Below are positions 54,344 to 63,133 of a stretch of 64,000 bases of DNA, piece by piece. The translations under genes were made by a program, and so were the position numbers. The DNA lies in NCBI RefSeq assembly GCF_945957345.1, contig NZ_CAMFKW010000012.1:1-64000 (forward strand), given 5' to 3'. This DNA is from an uncultured Allobosea sp. Lineage in GTDB: Bacteria > Pseudomonadota > Alphaproteobacteria > Rhizobiales > Beijerinckiaceae. Within the stretch, counting starts at the first letter, position 1, and each line of letters opens with the position of its first letter. The notes beneath the pieces were generated by a model. That model had not been told where the DNA came from. It saw nothing but the letters and a program-made list of their open reading frames with translations, and did not search any database.

Positions 54344-55712
54344 TCACTCTGTGGCTGGTCGCAAGTGCTGATCACGCAGGTGAACCGTGGTCTGATCGAT
54401 GCTCGGATAGACAGTGGTCGCGTTGATGTTGATGGCATCCAACTGCGCCAGAATATGCTCCTTGTTACCCACGGTTACTCGCGAAACCTCGATCCCGTCG
54501 TTGCCCCACTCCGGCAACGTTGCCTCATGACCGAAGAGAAGGAACGCCCCCGATTGGGACTTGATCCGGCTATTGGTCCTTTTTGCCTTGACACACACGA
54601 CAGAGCCGAGGTCGTCGGGCTTGATCCGACCTTCGAAATAGCTCTTTTCCGACTTGATGTGGTGGAGCAGTTTACGAGCGACATCAGTCTCGTTGAACTG
54701 CACGGCGTCCAGGCGAAGGTCGATCAGGCTCTTTTGGGAATGAGGCAGGTTCGAGAGGTTCGCTAGGCAGCTGACCGTATCGGAGTCGAAGTACTTCACC
54801 TTGTCGCGCGCAAGGCGAAAGACAATCACCTCCCCTTTCGTCTCCATGAGCTCCGGCTTGCAGTGACGGGCGAAGAACAAGGCGACGAGAGGATTGCCCG
54901 AGATATCGAGCAAGCGGGTGGGAAGGCCATAGTGCTGCATTCTCACCAAGCGATCGAAGCAGTACTGGTCGCCTTGGAACTCGTCGTAGTGAGCGATCAG
55001 CACTTCCTTGCAGAGCCGGTCCTCGTCCGGCATGTATTTCCACGATCCGTTCGGCCACTTTTCTGAGCAGCGACGGCGTTAGTTCGAACGTGCCATCCTC
55101 ATGGCCGCGGTAAAAGCTTTCCGCTGTCGGGTCCTTTTCGACGTCGAAAAGCACCTTGAGAAAGCTCTCGACGCTGTCGGCCTCGCCAATCTCATTCTTT
55201 CGGCGCTCGGGCGGCTCAGCCGCCACTCCGGCTCGTCCGTCGCCGTAGCGCGCGATGGCTTCCCGCCCACCGGCACTGAAGTCAGCAAGGTTCGTCAATA
55301 CGTCCCGGTAATTGCCAGGCCGCACCGCCCAATGCGTTCGATAAAGCTGGAAGTTGACGATTCCGAACGCCTTGCGAGCCGCCTCGACGCTTGGAAACTG
55401 GACTTCGCCAAAATTGACTGCGGTGCTGAATTGCGCAGCGACCACCTTCTTGTCGGCGCGGATTTGCCGCAGGTGTCCGAACCGGACGAGCATCGTCGGC
55501 TGGTCAGGGCCGGTGTCGATCTCGCTGCAGAGAAAGGTCGGCAACTTTTCCAGGAAGGCCAGCGCCGGCCCGTCCAAACCGACCAGTCGCTGTTCTGTGT
55601 CCGTCGGGGTATGCTCGAACATGCGGCCCCGGCCCATCTCGATCAACGTATCGTCCTCGGCAAGCCAGGAGCGGTTGCCAAACGAGATGTAGTTGAAGTT
55701 TTCGAGCATCAT
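54344..55712 (-). pseudogene. FRG-domain protein gene, broken by a one-base frameshift
   Basis: The gene reads on the minus strand. The first part, from ATG 55712, carries ESFYRGHEDGTFELTPSLLRK, the start of an FRG domain. Around 55057-55063 (an AAAA tract on this strand) the frame is lost. Skipping one base there continues the domain as KWPNGSWKYMPDEDRL, then RMQHYGLPTRLLDISGNPLVALFFARH (quoted in part), the FRG core, and runs to 54344. Restored length is about 455 residues. FRG proteins occur in mobile and defence regions; function unknown. A sequencing error remains possible. Confidence 0.82.
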
Positions 55713-55858
55713 TCCTCGAAGCGGCTAGTGACGTCTTTCACAACACAATTTGGAAAGGTTGCAGCTCACGGCCCTCGTTCCCTCACGTCTCAATCGTCAG
55801 CGGCACTCGGGTCTTCAGGGTAGCAATCGACGCTTCGGTCTCAGTGGCGAGGTCGACG

Positions 55859-56615
55859 TCAATCCGCGCGGTCTCGATCGAGGCGATCAGGGAAAATCGT
55901 ACGGTCTCCAACGGGTCTCCCGCGCCGCTGTTGTTCCGCCACCATCCATTGAGGATAAATGGCGATGGCGCCCATTTGGCTCAGATCGCTTGCGCGGCCT
56001 GTCCAAATGTCCTGCCGGATCGAACCGTTGGAGCGCTTTTTGTCGCCTAGGAGCCAGGTTCCCACCGGCTGCCTCGTCGGAAGCTTCTTGCCCGGCTCTC
56101 GGGCCAGCTTGTTGATCCTCGCAATTGCAAGCTCGTCGTGGTCGTCGGGATCTTTGATATCGAATTTGAGGTGATGAGAATGATAGTTTTGAGCCCTTTG
56201 AGCGTTGAGTGCGAGAGGGGCAGGGTCTGTAAAATAAGAAAGTGTGATCCTTAAACTAACGTCGGTTGTCCCGAGTGCCTCAAGCGCATCGATTGGCCAA
56301 GGAAGGCGATAATATCGCATAAGGGCGTGCTGCCACTTTTTATTTTTATTTTGCAAGAGCTGAAGCTCGTCCTGGATAATCATCGTGAGCGCGTTGTTCG
56401 CACTCTCAAAGACCCGCTTTTCATTGGGCACGCCCCAGCCGAAGCGGTGGAGCAAATTATCCACGGTGGACCGACTCACGCGACCGGCGCGAGCTTCCAT
56501 GGCCGGCGTCCAACGCGCGGCGTGGACGACAAGCCCGCGAACCGTCTCCGGCCAGAACTCGGGATATGCGGCCATCACCCGCGTGCAGAGTCCGCCAGCG
56601 CTCGACGGCTTGCAG
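55859..56615 (-). pseudogene. C-terminal remnant of a subtilisin-like (S8) peptidase, IetS-like
   Basis: The open frame starts abruptly near 56615, right at what looks like the catalytic-serine block (PSSAGGLCTRVMAAYPEF), and continues WPETVRGLVVHAARWTPAME, typical of the helix after the serine in large S8 peptidases. The rest, ending in ASDLSQMGAIAIYPQ and a polar tail, resembles the C-terminal part of the IetS protease of the IetAS phage-defence pair. The Asp and His parts of the triad and any IetA ATPase are absent. The first in-frame ATG is 56578. Almost certainly inactive. Confidence 0.68.
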
Positions 56616-56936
56616 CTTCGGCAGGCAATTCAGGTCATCGAACGGGCCGCCGTGCTCGACCTCCTGGGCTATGATGATCCGAATGCGGGGCTCTACGATC
56701 TTCATATGAATGCCGCCAAGGCACGAGCTCACGGCTTTCGCCTGATATGCGAGGGGCGCCTCGAGGCACTTCTCGACCGTGTTCATGCCGGCAATGTAGG
56801 CGACTGGATCTCGCTTATTCGGGATAGCATGGGCCGCTAGACGCGCGCGCTGGCCTAAGGGTCATGCGGGACAGATACAATGATACTCTCTGGGCGTGCG
56901 TCGGATGACGAGCCGAGCGGCAGCGATGGCCTGGAT
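56616..56936. other. Junction segment without a clear gene
   Basis: The S8 frame breaks at a TGA near 56615-56620. In this segment the plus strand stays open to 56840 with protein-like text (LYDLHMNAAKARAHGFRLI, LEALLDRVHAGNVGDWISLI), perhaps the tail of an unrelated gene whose start is lost. No RBS or start supports a whole gene. It looks like a deletion or rearrangement junction. Confidence 0.4.
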
Positions 56937-58214
56937 CTACTTGGCAGAAGGCTCGCTGAGGATCCAATCCGGAAACAGCACTTCGCGCAATCGGCCGATT
57001 GCGCTACGACGTCCCCATTCCTTGGCACTTTCTGCCCTCAACTTTGCTTGGGCCCTTTGAAGAGCGTTCTGCATCGAATTGCGCTCAAAAAGGTGCGGCT
57101 GCCAACGCTCGATTCCCTTGCGCACGAGCGTCAGCGCTCGATGGCCGCCGTTGGAATCGAAGTCGTTCGCGATGGAAATCAGCTTGGGGTGGCCAGATCC
57201 TGTGACCACTCCGGCTTCCAATGAAATCAAGAGTCTAACCAGTGAAAGGATGCAGGCCGAGCCGCTGTTCGGCCCAAACGGTGGCAGATCTGCCTGTTCG
57301 GCGGCCTCGTTGAGCATGTCGTACGGGTCCGGCAGGCCCGGCATATGGTAATATCCACCTTGATAGGTTTTTACCCATCGCTCCTTGAAATCATCGGCCC
57401 AACGCCTGGGCCGCGCACGAGCCGCCGCCTCTGCGATCGTGACGATGCTCGAATCCCAGGGCTCCTCTCGCTCAGCGTGGTAGGTCCACGCTCGCAGTCG
57501 AAAGCCGCCGTCAGCTTCGCATTCCGCAATCACTTCGCTATCGACAGAGAACAACAAGCCGCCCTGGTCCGCGATGATATCTCGAACGGAGGCCCGCATC
57601 GGTCCGGTCGGGTCGAAGTTTCGCATCACCCAGAGGAGAGCCGTTCCCATCCGATCGTAGAAGGCCCGCCGGCCATTGATGCCGTGCAGCGTGATGGTGG
57701 CGAGCTGGGCCTCCAGGACGACCTTCTTGCCTTCACATTCGAATTGAATGTCAGGAAATCGGCCGAAAGGGAACTCGAAGCGCATCTCGTCAGTCGGGCG
57801 TTCGTAAGCCCCCAGGGAAACCGAACCGACGTTTGGATCGTCCTCCGCAAGCCGCGCAAGCAAGGCAACCAGGTTCTTATGTGCCTCTCCTTCCTGCCGG
57901 CCATGGAAAATTCGCGCGTTGATCTGGTCGGGGGTCAGCTTCCTTTTGACTTCCAGCGGGCATTCATACGCCCCGCGGGGCAAGTGCGACCAAAAGTACC
58001 GCGCCCCATTGAAAACGGGAGCATGCGGATAAAGCTGCTGTCCACACGCCGGGCAGGTGAACTTTATCGGGCGACGTGTTCTCGTGCTGAGATGGGCAGT
58101 CGCCTGGAGGCGAACTGTCGAGCTTGGATCCTCCATCATCTCGGCGATGTCGGAGGCCGAGATCTTCACGTGGCGCTCGACGTCGATCGCGTAGGGAATG
58201 AGAAGCGGGCGCAT
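56937..58214 (-). CDS. CoiA/DUF6035-like putative nuclease
   Basis: A 425-residue protein. The N-terminal third has a zinc-ribbon-like stretch (FTCPACGQQLYPHAPVFNG, FWSHLPRGAYECPLEVKRK) with three to four Cys and His, as in CoiA-like proteins. The middle has FGRFPDIQFECEGKKVVLEAQ, whose D...E-x-Q spacing fits a PD-(D/E)xK-type nuclease core. The C-terminal half is helical. DUF6035 proteins share this layout. Intact, unlike its neighbours. A role in DNA processing or phage defence is inferred from context. Confidence 0.68.
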   Translation of the reverse strand: MRPLLIPYAIDVERHVKISASDIAEMMEDPSSTVRLQATAHLSTRTRRPIKFTCPACGQQLYPHAPVFNGARYFWSHLPRGAYECPLEVKRKLTPDQINARIFHGRQEGEAHKNLVALLARLAEDDPNVGSVSLGAYERPTDEMRFEFPFGRFPDIQFECEGKKVVLEAQLATITLHGINGRRAFYDRMGTALLWVMRNFDPTGPMRASVRDIIADQGGLLFSVDSEVIAECEADGGFRLRAWTYHAEREEPWDSSIVTIAEAAARARPRRWADDFKERWVKTYQGGYYHMPGLPDPYDMLNEAAEQADLPPFGPNSGSACILSLVRLLISLEAGVVTGSGHPKLISIANDFDSNGGHRALTLVRKGIERWQPHLFERNSMQNALQRAQAKLRAESAKEWGRRSAIGRLREVLFPDWILSEPSAK

Positions 58215-58327
58215 CGGTGAATCCTGCCCTGAACGTGCTCTGGCGAATCAATGACCACGCAATTTGTGATGGCCATTTCACTTGCTGTGTCAGTGGTCGT
58301 CCACCAGCGTGGATCGCTCTGTGTCAT

Positions 58328-58351
58328 GTATTTCTATCATTCTAGAAATAC
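58328..58351. promoter_or_regulatory. Operator-like inverted repeat before arsR1
   Basis: GTATTTCTA (58328-58336) and TAGAAATAC (58343-58351) are perfect 9-bp inverted repeats with a 6-base spacer, 39 bases before the arsR1 start. The half-site TTTCTAGAA recurs before the next gene (58732-58740). This is a good candidate for the ArsR1 binding site. Confidence 0.72.
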
Positions 58352-58389
58352 GAATTGACTCGATGTGGGACTCGCGCCAAACTCCCTTC

Positions 58390-58707
58390 ATGGTCACGAT
58401 CCAAAGCGCAGCCGCTCAACTCGAAGCCCTCGGCAATCCGACGCGGCTTTCGCTCTACCGTCTTCTCGTAAGAGCCGGCCACGACGGGCTATCTGTCGGA
58501 CAGTGCCAACAACGACTTGAGGTCGCGGCCTCAACGCTTTCCCACCATGTGAAAGCGCTCGTCATCGTCGGGCTGATCAGCCAGGAGCGCGACGGTACGA
58601 GTCTCATCTGCCGCGCGAATTACGATCGGATGAATGCGCTCGTCGAGTTCCTCGTCGCCGAATGCTGCGTCGACAGCCAGTGCGGCTCCAACCAGAGCGC
58701 TGCGTGA
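58390..58707 (+). CDS. ArsR-family repressor (first copy)
   Basis: A 105-residue winged-helix repressor. The HTH is LSVGQCQQRLEVAASTLSHHVKALVIVGLI (quoted in part as ASTLSHHVKAL), and GNPTRLSLYRLLV opens the domain. A C-terminal Cys group, ECCVDSQC, can bind As(III) in the manner of the C-terminal-site ArsR type. ATG 58390 is chosen because the ArsR domain begins a few residues after it. It controls the flavoprotein and MFS genes that follow, and probably itself. Confidence 0.88.
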   Translation: MVTIQSAAAQLEALGNPTRLSLYRLLVRAGHDGLSVGQCQQRLEVAASTLSHHVKALVIVGLISQERDGTSLICRANYDRMNALVEFLVAECCVDSQCGSNQSAA

Positions 58708-58730
58708 ATAGTCAGGCCTTCTATTTCAAT

Positions 58731-58740
58731 ATTTCTAGAA
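58731..58740. promoter_or_regulatory. Second ArsR1-like half-site before the flavoprotein gene
   Basis: ATTTCTAGAA, ending 18 bases before ATG 58759, shares TTTCTAGAA symmetry with the operator at 58328-58351. It may let ArsR1 act again inside the operon. Short, so tentative. Confidence 0.4.
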
Positions 58741-58758
58741 CGACAGCAGGAAAGGAAG

Positions 58759-60156
58759 ATGGCAGTGAAGAGCGTCGCTATCATCGGGGCAGGACCAGTT
58801 GGACTTGCTGCAGCTGCTCATGCGCTGGAGCGTGGCTTATCTCCCGTAGTCCTGGAGCGCGGTCCGGCGGCCGGGCATGCTATCCGGCAATGGGCACACG
58901 TCCCGATGTTCTCGCCCTGGGCCTTCAACGTCGATAAGGCGGCGGAGCGCCTCCTCGAGGTGTCGGGCTGGACGCGCCCCGATCCCGATCGTTATCCGAC
59001 GGGTGGTGATCTGATTTCGCAGTACGTCGCCCCTCTAGCCGAACGACTGCGGGATCGGATCAAGCTCAATGCCGAGGTGATCTCGGTTTCCCGGGCAGGC
59101 TTCGACAAGGTCAAGACGGATGGCCGCGAGGCAGCGCCGCTGCTGGTGCGCTATCGCAACCGCGATACGCTCGCGAGCTTGGCCGTGGATGCCGTCATCG
59201 ATGCGTCCGGAACCTGGTTCTCGCCGAACCCGGCTGGCGTCGGCGGTTTACCGGCGATCGGCGAGATCGAAGCGACCGAGCATATCGCTTACGGGATGCC
59301 GAACATCTCCGGAGCAGCCCGATCGCGCTATGCCGGCAGGCAGGTCGCCGTGCTCGGCGGAGGCCATTCGGCCATCGGCACCCTCATCGCGCTCTCCGAG
59401 CTTCAGGCCGAGAATCCCACAACCAAGATCACGTGGCTCTATCGGGGTCCGATCCTGGCGAAGGCATTCGGTGGCGGCGCCGCCGATCAGCTCTCCGCCC
59501 GCGGCGAACTCGGTCTCCAGATCGCGGATCTCGTTAAGCAAGGCCGCATCAGGACCCATACCGGCTTTCGTCTGGAACAAATCGAGCGCGATGCCTCCGG
59601 TTTGCGCCTGATCTCAAGCGACGAAAGCAAGCAGTCCGTCACCGTCGACGAACTCATCGTCGCGACCGGCTTCCGCCCGGAACTGGCTCTCCTGCGCGAG
59701 CTGCGCGTCGAGCTCGATCCGGCGCTCGAATGCCCGCCGAGCCTGGCGCCGTTGATCGACCCCAATGTCCACTCCTGCGGAACGGTGCGTCCTCACGGTG
59801 CCGCCGAGCTCGCCCATCCGGAACCTGGCTTCTACATCGCGGGCATGAAGTCCTATGGCCGAGCGCCGACCTTCCTGCTCGCGACGGGGCATGAGCAGGT
59901 CCGTTCGATCGTGGCTGAACTCGCCGGCGATCACGCCGCGGCCCGGCGCGTCGAGCTCGTCTTGCCGGAGACCGGTGTTTGCAGCGCGACGCCCGGTGGG
60001 CCGTCAGCTTCGACATCCAGCTGCTGCGGAGGTCCCGCGCCTGCGGCCGTCGATGCTTGCTGCGTCGATGACGCGGTTGCCAAGCAGTCCGGGAAGGTGG
60101 GATGCGGATGCTCGTCCAGCTCCCACGAAACCGCCCGCGAGACGGCCGAAGCCTGA
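58759..60156 (+). CDS. FAD-dependent flavoprotein with Cys-rich tail (ArsO-like)
   Basis: A 465-residue flavoprotein. The FAD site is IIGAGPVGLAAAAHALERG at residue 7, the NADPH site VAVLGGGHSAIGTLI near 195, and ELIVATGFRPELALL closes the fold, like FMO or ArsO-type oxidoreductases of ars operons. The last 70 residues carry three Cys groups: SSCCGGP, DACCVDD and GCGCSSS. These could bind arsenite or pass it on. The gene stop overlaps the MFS start (TGATG). Exact reaction unknown. Confidence 0.82.
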   Translation: MAVKSVAIIGAGPVGLAAAAHALERGLSPVVLERGPAAGHAIRQWAHVPMFSPWAFNVDKAAERLLEVSGWTRPDPDRYPTGGDLISQYVAPLAERLRDRIKLNAEVISVSRAGFDKVKTDGREAAPLLVRYRNRDTLASLAVDAVIDASGTWFSPNPAGVGGLPAIGEIEATEHIAYGMPNISGAARSRYAGRQVAVLGGGHSAIGTLIALSELQAENPTTKITWLYRGPILAKAFGGGAADQLSARGELGLQIADLVKQGRIRTHTGFRLEQIERDASGLRLISSDESKQSVTVDELIVATGFRPELALLRELRVELDPALECPPSLAPLIDPNVHSCGTVRPHGAAELAHPEPGFYIAGMKSYGRAPTFLLATGHEQVRSIVAELAGDHAAARRVELVLPETGVCSATPGGPSASTSSCCGGPAPAAVDACCVDDAVAKQSGKVGCGCSSSSHETARETAEA

Positions 60157-61379
60157 TGTCCAGCCTGTCGCTGCCTGTGCCCACTCCCACCGGAGGGCGT
60201 GGTCTCGCATTGATCACGGCGCTCGGCGTCACACAGGTCGCTGGTTATGGCGGCTTGTACTATGCCTTCGCCGTGCTGGCGCCGAAGATGACCGAGAGCT
60301 TCGGCTGGTCGCCCGAGTGGACATATGGCGGGTTCGCGGCCGGGCTGCTGATCGGCGGACTGATCGCGCCCGTCGCAGGGCGATTGATTGATCACTACGG
60401 CACCCGGCTGATGATGACCCTGGGTTCCGTACTTGCCGGCCTCTCGCTTCTCGGCTTGGCGGAAGCGCGTGGTCCGATCGGCTATGTCGCGGCCATGATC
60501 GCCCTGGAGGTTGTTTCGACCCTCGTCCTCTACGATGCGGCGTTCACGGCGCTGACGCAGTCACGCGGCCCAGGCGCAAGGCGCGCGATCAGCCAGCTGA
60601 CATTGATCGGGGGCTTCGCATCGACACTGTTTTGGCCGTTGACGACTGCTCTGCTCAATTCCTTCGACTGGCGCGACATCTACCGAATCTACGCGGTCGT
60701 CCAGATGGCTCTGTGCGCGCCGCTGCATTGCCTGCTGCTCCCGGGTCCGGCCCGCCGTGCCGTGGACTCTGTGTCATCCACCAACAACGCCGATGCCGCA
60801 CTCGCGGGCTACCTTGAGGGCAACGCCCGCCGCAATGCGTTCGCACTTCTGGCGCTGTCATTCTCGCTTCAAGGCTTCGTGGTATCGGCGATGTCAGTCC
60901 ACATGCTGACAATGCTTCAGGGACTGGGGCTGAGCGCGGCTGTCGCTGTCGGCATCGGCGCGATGGTCGGTCCCTCCCAGGTTGCGGGGCGCCTGATCGA
61001 AATGTTGTTCGGAGCCTCGATCGACCCTGTCACGACCGCCTGGACCTCTGCGGCATTGATGCCGGTCGGGTTCGTTCTGCTGACCATCGGCGGTTCCGCG
61101 GCCGGGCTCGCGGGTCTGTTCGCCATTGCGTACGGCATCAGCATGGGCCTGAGCTCGATCGTGCGCGGGACGGTTCCCCTGAAGCTCTTCGGTCCCGTCG
61201 GGTATGGGGCGATGTTGGGCAAGCTTTCCGCACCCGGGCTGGTCGTCAAGGCCGCGGCGCCGCTCCTCTTCGCCATGCTGCTCGAACGGGCCGGTTTGAT
61301 GCCGAGCACGTTGCTCCTGGTCGCCCTTTCCGGCCTGGCGGCGGCTGCGATGTACGTCCTGGCGCGCAAGCTGCGCTGA
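60156..61379 (+). CDS. MFS transporter of the ars cluster
   Basis: A 407-residue carrier with twelve hydrophobic segments. Helix 1 ([20 protein letters not shown]) and the loop [18 protein letters not shown] near residue 75 match the MFS motif A region. It is coupled to the flavoprotein and upstream of arsH. Arsenical exporters of the MFS type such as ArsK or ArsJ exist; no GAPDH partner for ArsJ is present, so an efflux role for arsenite or an organoarsenical is inferred. Confidence 0.82.
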   Translation: MSSLSLPVPTPTGGRGLALITALGVTQVAGYGGLYYAFAVLAPKMTESFGWSPEWTYGGFAAGLLIGGLIAPVAGRLIDHYGTRLMMTLGSVLAGLSLLGLAEARGPIGYVAAMIALEVVSTLVLYDAAFTALTQSRGPGARRAISQLTLIGGFASTLFWPLTTALLNSFDWRDIYRIYAVVQMALCAPLHCLLLPGPARRAVDSVSSTNNADAALAGYLEGNARRNAFALLALSFSLQGFVVSAMSVHMLTMLQGLGLSAAVAVGIGAMVGPSQVAGRLIEMLFGASIDPVTTAWTSAALMPVGFVLLTIGGSAAGLAGLFAIAYGISMGLSSIVRGTVPLKLFGPVGYGAMLGKLSAPGLVVKAAAPLLFAMLLERAGLMPSTLLLVALSGLAAAAMYVLARKLR

Positions 61380-61408
61380 ACTCCCTTCCGATTATCAAGG
61401 AGAACCTC

Positions 61409-62167
61409 ATGCCATTGCGTGAGCTGACCGATATTTCCTCGCTTCCAGCCCTCAAGCCCGAATTCGCGATGAGGCGCCCCGCCGGTCTGCCCGATCCGCT
61501 CGGACACCCGCCGCGCATCCTGCTGCTCTACGGCTCCCTGCGCGAACGCTCCTTCTCTCGGCTCGCCGTCGAGGAAGCTGCGCGCCTTCTGACTCTGTTC
61601 GGAGCCGAGATCCGCATCTTTGATCCATCCACCCTCCCCCTTCCTGACCAGGTCAAAGGCGACGACCACCCGGCGGTTCGGGAATTGCGCGAGCACGCGC
61701 TCTGGTCGGAAGGTCAGGTCTGGTGCAGTCCCGAACGCCACGGGCAAATCACCGGCGTGATGAAAGCGCAGATCGATCATCTGCCGCTGGAGATGGGCGG
61801 CATGCGCCCGACCCAGGGACGGACACTGGCGGTGATGCAGGTTTCCGGCGGCTCCCAATCCTTCAATGCGGTCAACACGCTTCGCCTGCTCGGGCGCTGG
61901 ATGCGGATGTTCACGATTCCCAACCAATCGAGCGTCGCAATGGCCTACAAGGAATTCGATGAGGCGGGGCGGATGAAGCCATCGTCCTACTACGACCGCA
62001 TCGTCGACGTGATGGAGGAACTGGTCCGCTTCACCGTCTTGCTGCGGCCGCATGCGGAGACGCTGGTCGATCGCTATTCCGAGCGCAAGCAGAAGCAGAT
62101 CGTCGCCGATCCGACTACGGACATGTCAGCCATCGCGATCGCTCACCAGCATCGCCGATCGGCCTGA
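61409..62167 (+). CDS. arsH: NADPH-dependent FMN reductase ArsH
   Basis: A 252-residue flavodoxin-fold enzyme. The FMN loop [20 protein letters not shown] near residue 36, YRGWEGQ-like [18 protein letters not shown] and [25 protein letters not shown] (quoted in part) are ArsH signatures. ArsH oxidises trivalent organoarsenicals such as methylarsenite to less toxic forms. RBS AAGGAG precedes ATG 61409. Confidence 0.93.
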   Translation: MPLRELTDISSLPALKPEFAMRRPAGLPDPLGHPPRILLLYGSLRERSFSRLAVEEAARLLTLFGAEIRIFDPSTLPLPDQVKGDDHPAVRELREHALWSEGQVWCSPERHGQITGVMKAQIDHLPLEMGGMRPTQGRTLAVMQVSGGSQSFNAVNTLRLLGRWMRMFTIPNQSSVAMAYKEFDEAGRMKPSSYYDRIVDVMEELVRFTVLLRPHAETLVDRYSERKQKQIVADPTTDMSAIAIAHQHRRSA

Positions 62168-62222
62168 CAACGCCAAGCCAGCCGCCCAATTCGAAGGTCG
62201 CCCAGCTTGCGATACATCCATA

Positions 62223-62240
62223 TATCCACTAACTTGGATA
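62223..62240. promoter_or_regulatory. Operator-like inverted repeat at arsR2 start
   Basis: TATCCA (62223-62228) and TGGATA (62235-62240) flank the 6-base CTAACT and end just before ATG 62242. A further ATCCA at 62216-62220 extends the pattern. Its sequence differs from the arsR1 operator, so the two ArsR proteins probably recognise separate sites. Confidence 0.6.
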
Positions 62241-62241
62241 C

Positions 62242-62613
62242 ATGGAATCAGAGCAGAGCATTCTGGCGCTGGCGGCTCTCGCACAGCAGACCCGCCTCGA
62301 CGTGTTTCGCTTGCTGGTGAAGCATGAGCCCGAAGGTCTGCCCGCGGGAGAAATAGCCCGCCGCCTTGCCGTGCCGCAAAACACCATGTCGTCGCACCTG
62401 GGCATCCTGGCCCGAGCCAAGCTGGTCCGAACCGAACGCCAGAGCCGCTCCATCATCTATCGAGCGGACCTGGAAGCGGTGCAGCACCTCGTCACCTTTC
62501 TGCTGAACGATTGCTGCGGCGGACGGACCGAGATCTGCGCTCCGGTGGTCGCGGCGCTCTCGGCTTGCTGCGCCTCCTCTTCGGCCGCGACCGAGATTGA
62601 GGAAAACGCCTAG
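62242..62613 (+). CDS. ArsR-family repressor (second copy)
   Basis: A 123-residue winged-helix repressor. LAQQTRLDVFRLLVKHEPEG opens the domain, and the recognition helix is VPQNTMSSHLGILARAKLV. Two Cys groups stand in the tail: DCCGGRTEIC, resembling the Cys95-Cys96-Cys102 As(III) site of Acidithiobacillus ArsR, and SACCASS. It heads the arsC-acr3 operon. The leader is very short as the operator abuts the ATG. Confidence 0.9.
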   Translation: MESEQSILALAALAQQTRLDVFRLLVKHEPEGLPAGEIARRLAVPQNTMSSHLGILARAKLVRTERQSRSIIYRADLEAVQHLVTFLLNDCCGGRTEICAPVVAALSACCASSSAATEIEENA

Positions 62614-62702
62614 ACCCCTCCCCCGACCGGCTCTGCGCCTCTCGATAGGCGGTTCGCGCCTTGCCGCCGGAGCACGAAACCTCTGTGCCGGAGTCACTTC
62701 AG

Positions 62703-63128
62703 ATGGACGTCGTCATCTACCACAACCCCGATTGCGGGACCTCACGGAACACGCTCGCAATGATCCGGAATGCTGGGGTCGAACCGCACGTCATCGAGTA
62801 TCTGAAAACGCCGCCCTCACGCAGAATGGTGCGCGAACTCGTCGATCGCGCAGGTCTTTCGCTGCGCCAGGCACTACGCGAAAAGGGAACGCCTCACGCC
62901 GAGCTTGGCCTGGACGATCTCTCGCTCAGCGATGAAGCCCTGCTCGACGCGATCGAGGCCCACCCCATTCTCCTGAACCGCCCCTTCGTCGTGACGCCGA
63001 AGGGCGTCCGGCTGTGTCGCCCGTCCGAGCGGGTGCTCGACCTATTGCCGCCGCAGTACGGCGAGTTCCGCAAGGAAGACGGGGAGCTTGTCGTTGATTC
63101 ATCCGGCCGTGTTCTCGCGGGAGCCTGA
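62703..63128 (+). CDS. arsC: Arsenate reductase (glutaredoxin type)
   Basis: A 141-residue reductase, the same length as E. coli plasmid ArsC. The active Cys11 is in HNPDCGTSRN, and the anion-site Arg residues are in ILLNRPFVVTPKGVRLCRPSE (quoted in part as LNRPFVVTPKGVRLCRP). It reduces arsenate to arsenite using glutathione and glutaredoxin. ATG 62703 is used, as an upstream ATG adds an unrelated tail. It stands five bases before acr3. Confidence 0.95.
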   Translation: MDVVIYHNPDCGTSRNTLAMIRNAGVEPHVIEYLKTPPSRRMVRELVDRAGLSLRQALREKGTPHAELGLDDLSLSDEALLDAIEAHPILLNRPFVVTPKGVRLCRPSERVLDLLPPQYGEFRKEDGELVVDSSGRVLAGA

Positions 63129-63133
63129 GAGCC

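Noticed and set aside
56385-56840. Plus-strand open frame of 151 residues
   Set aside because: Its first half is antisense to the S8 remnant; only the last 75 residues look protein-like and there is no start signal.
53996-58389. Integrative element with tRNA and att repeats
   Set aside because: No tRNA, integrase or matching direct repeats at the two ends could be seen.
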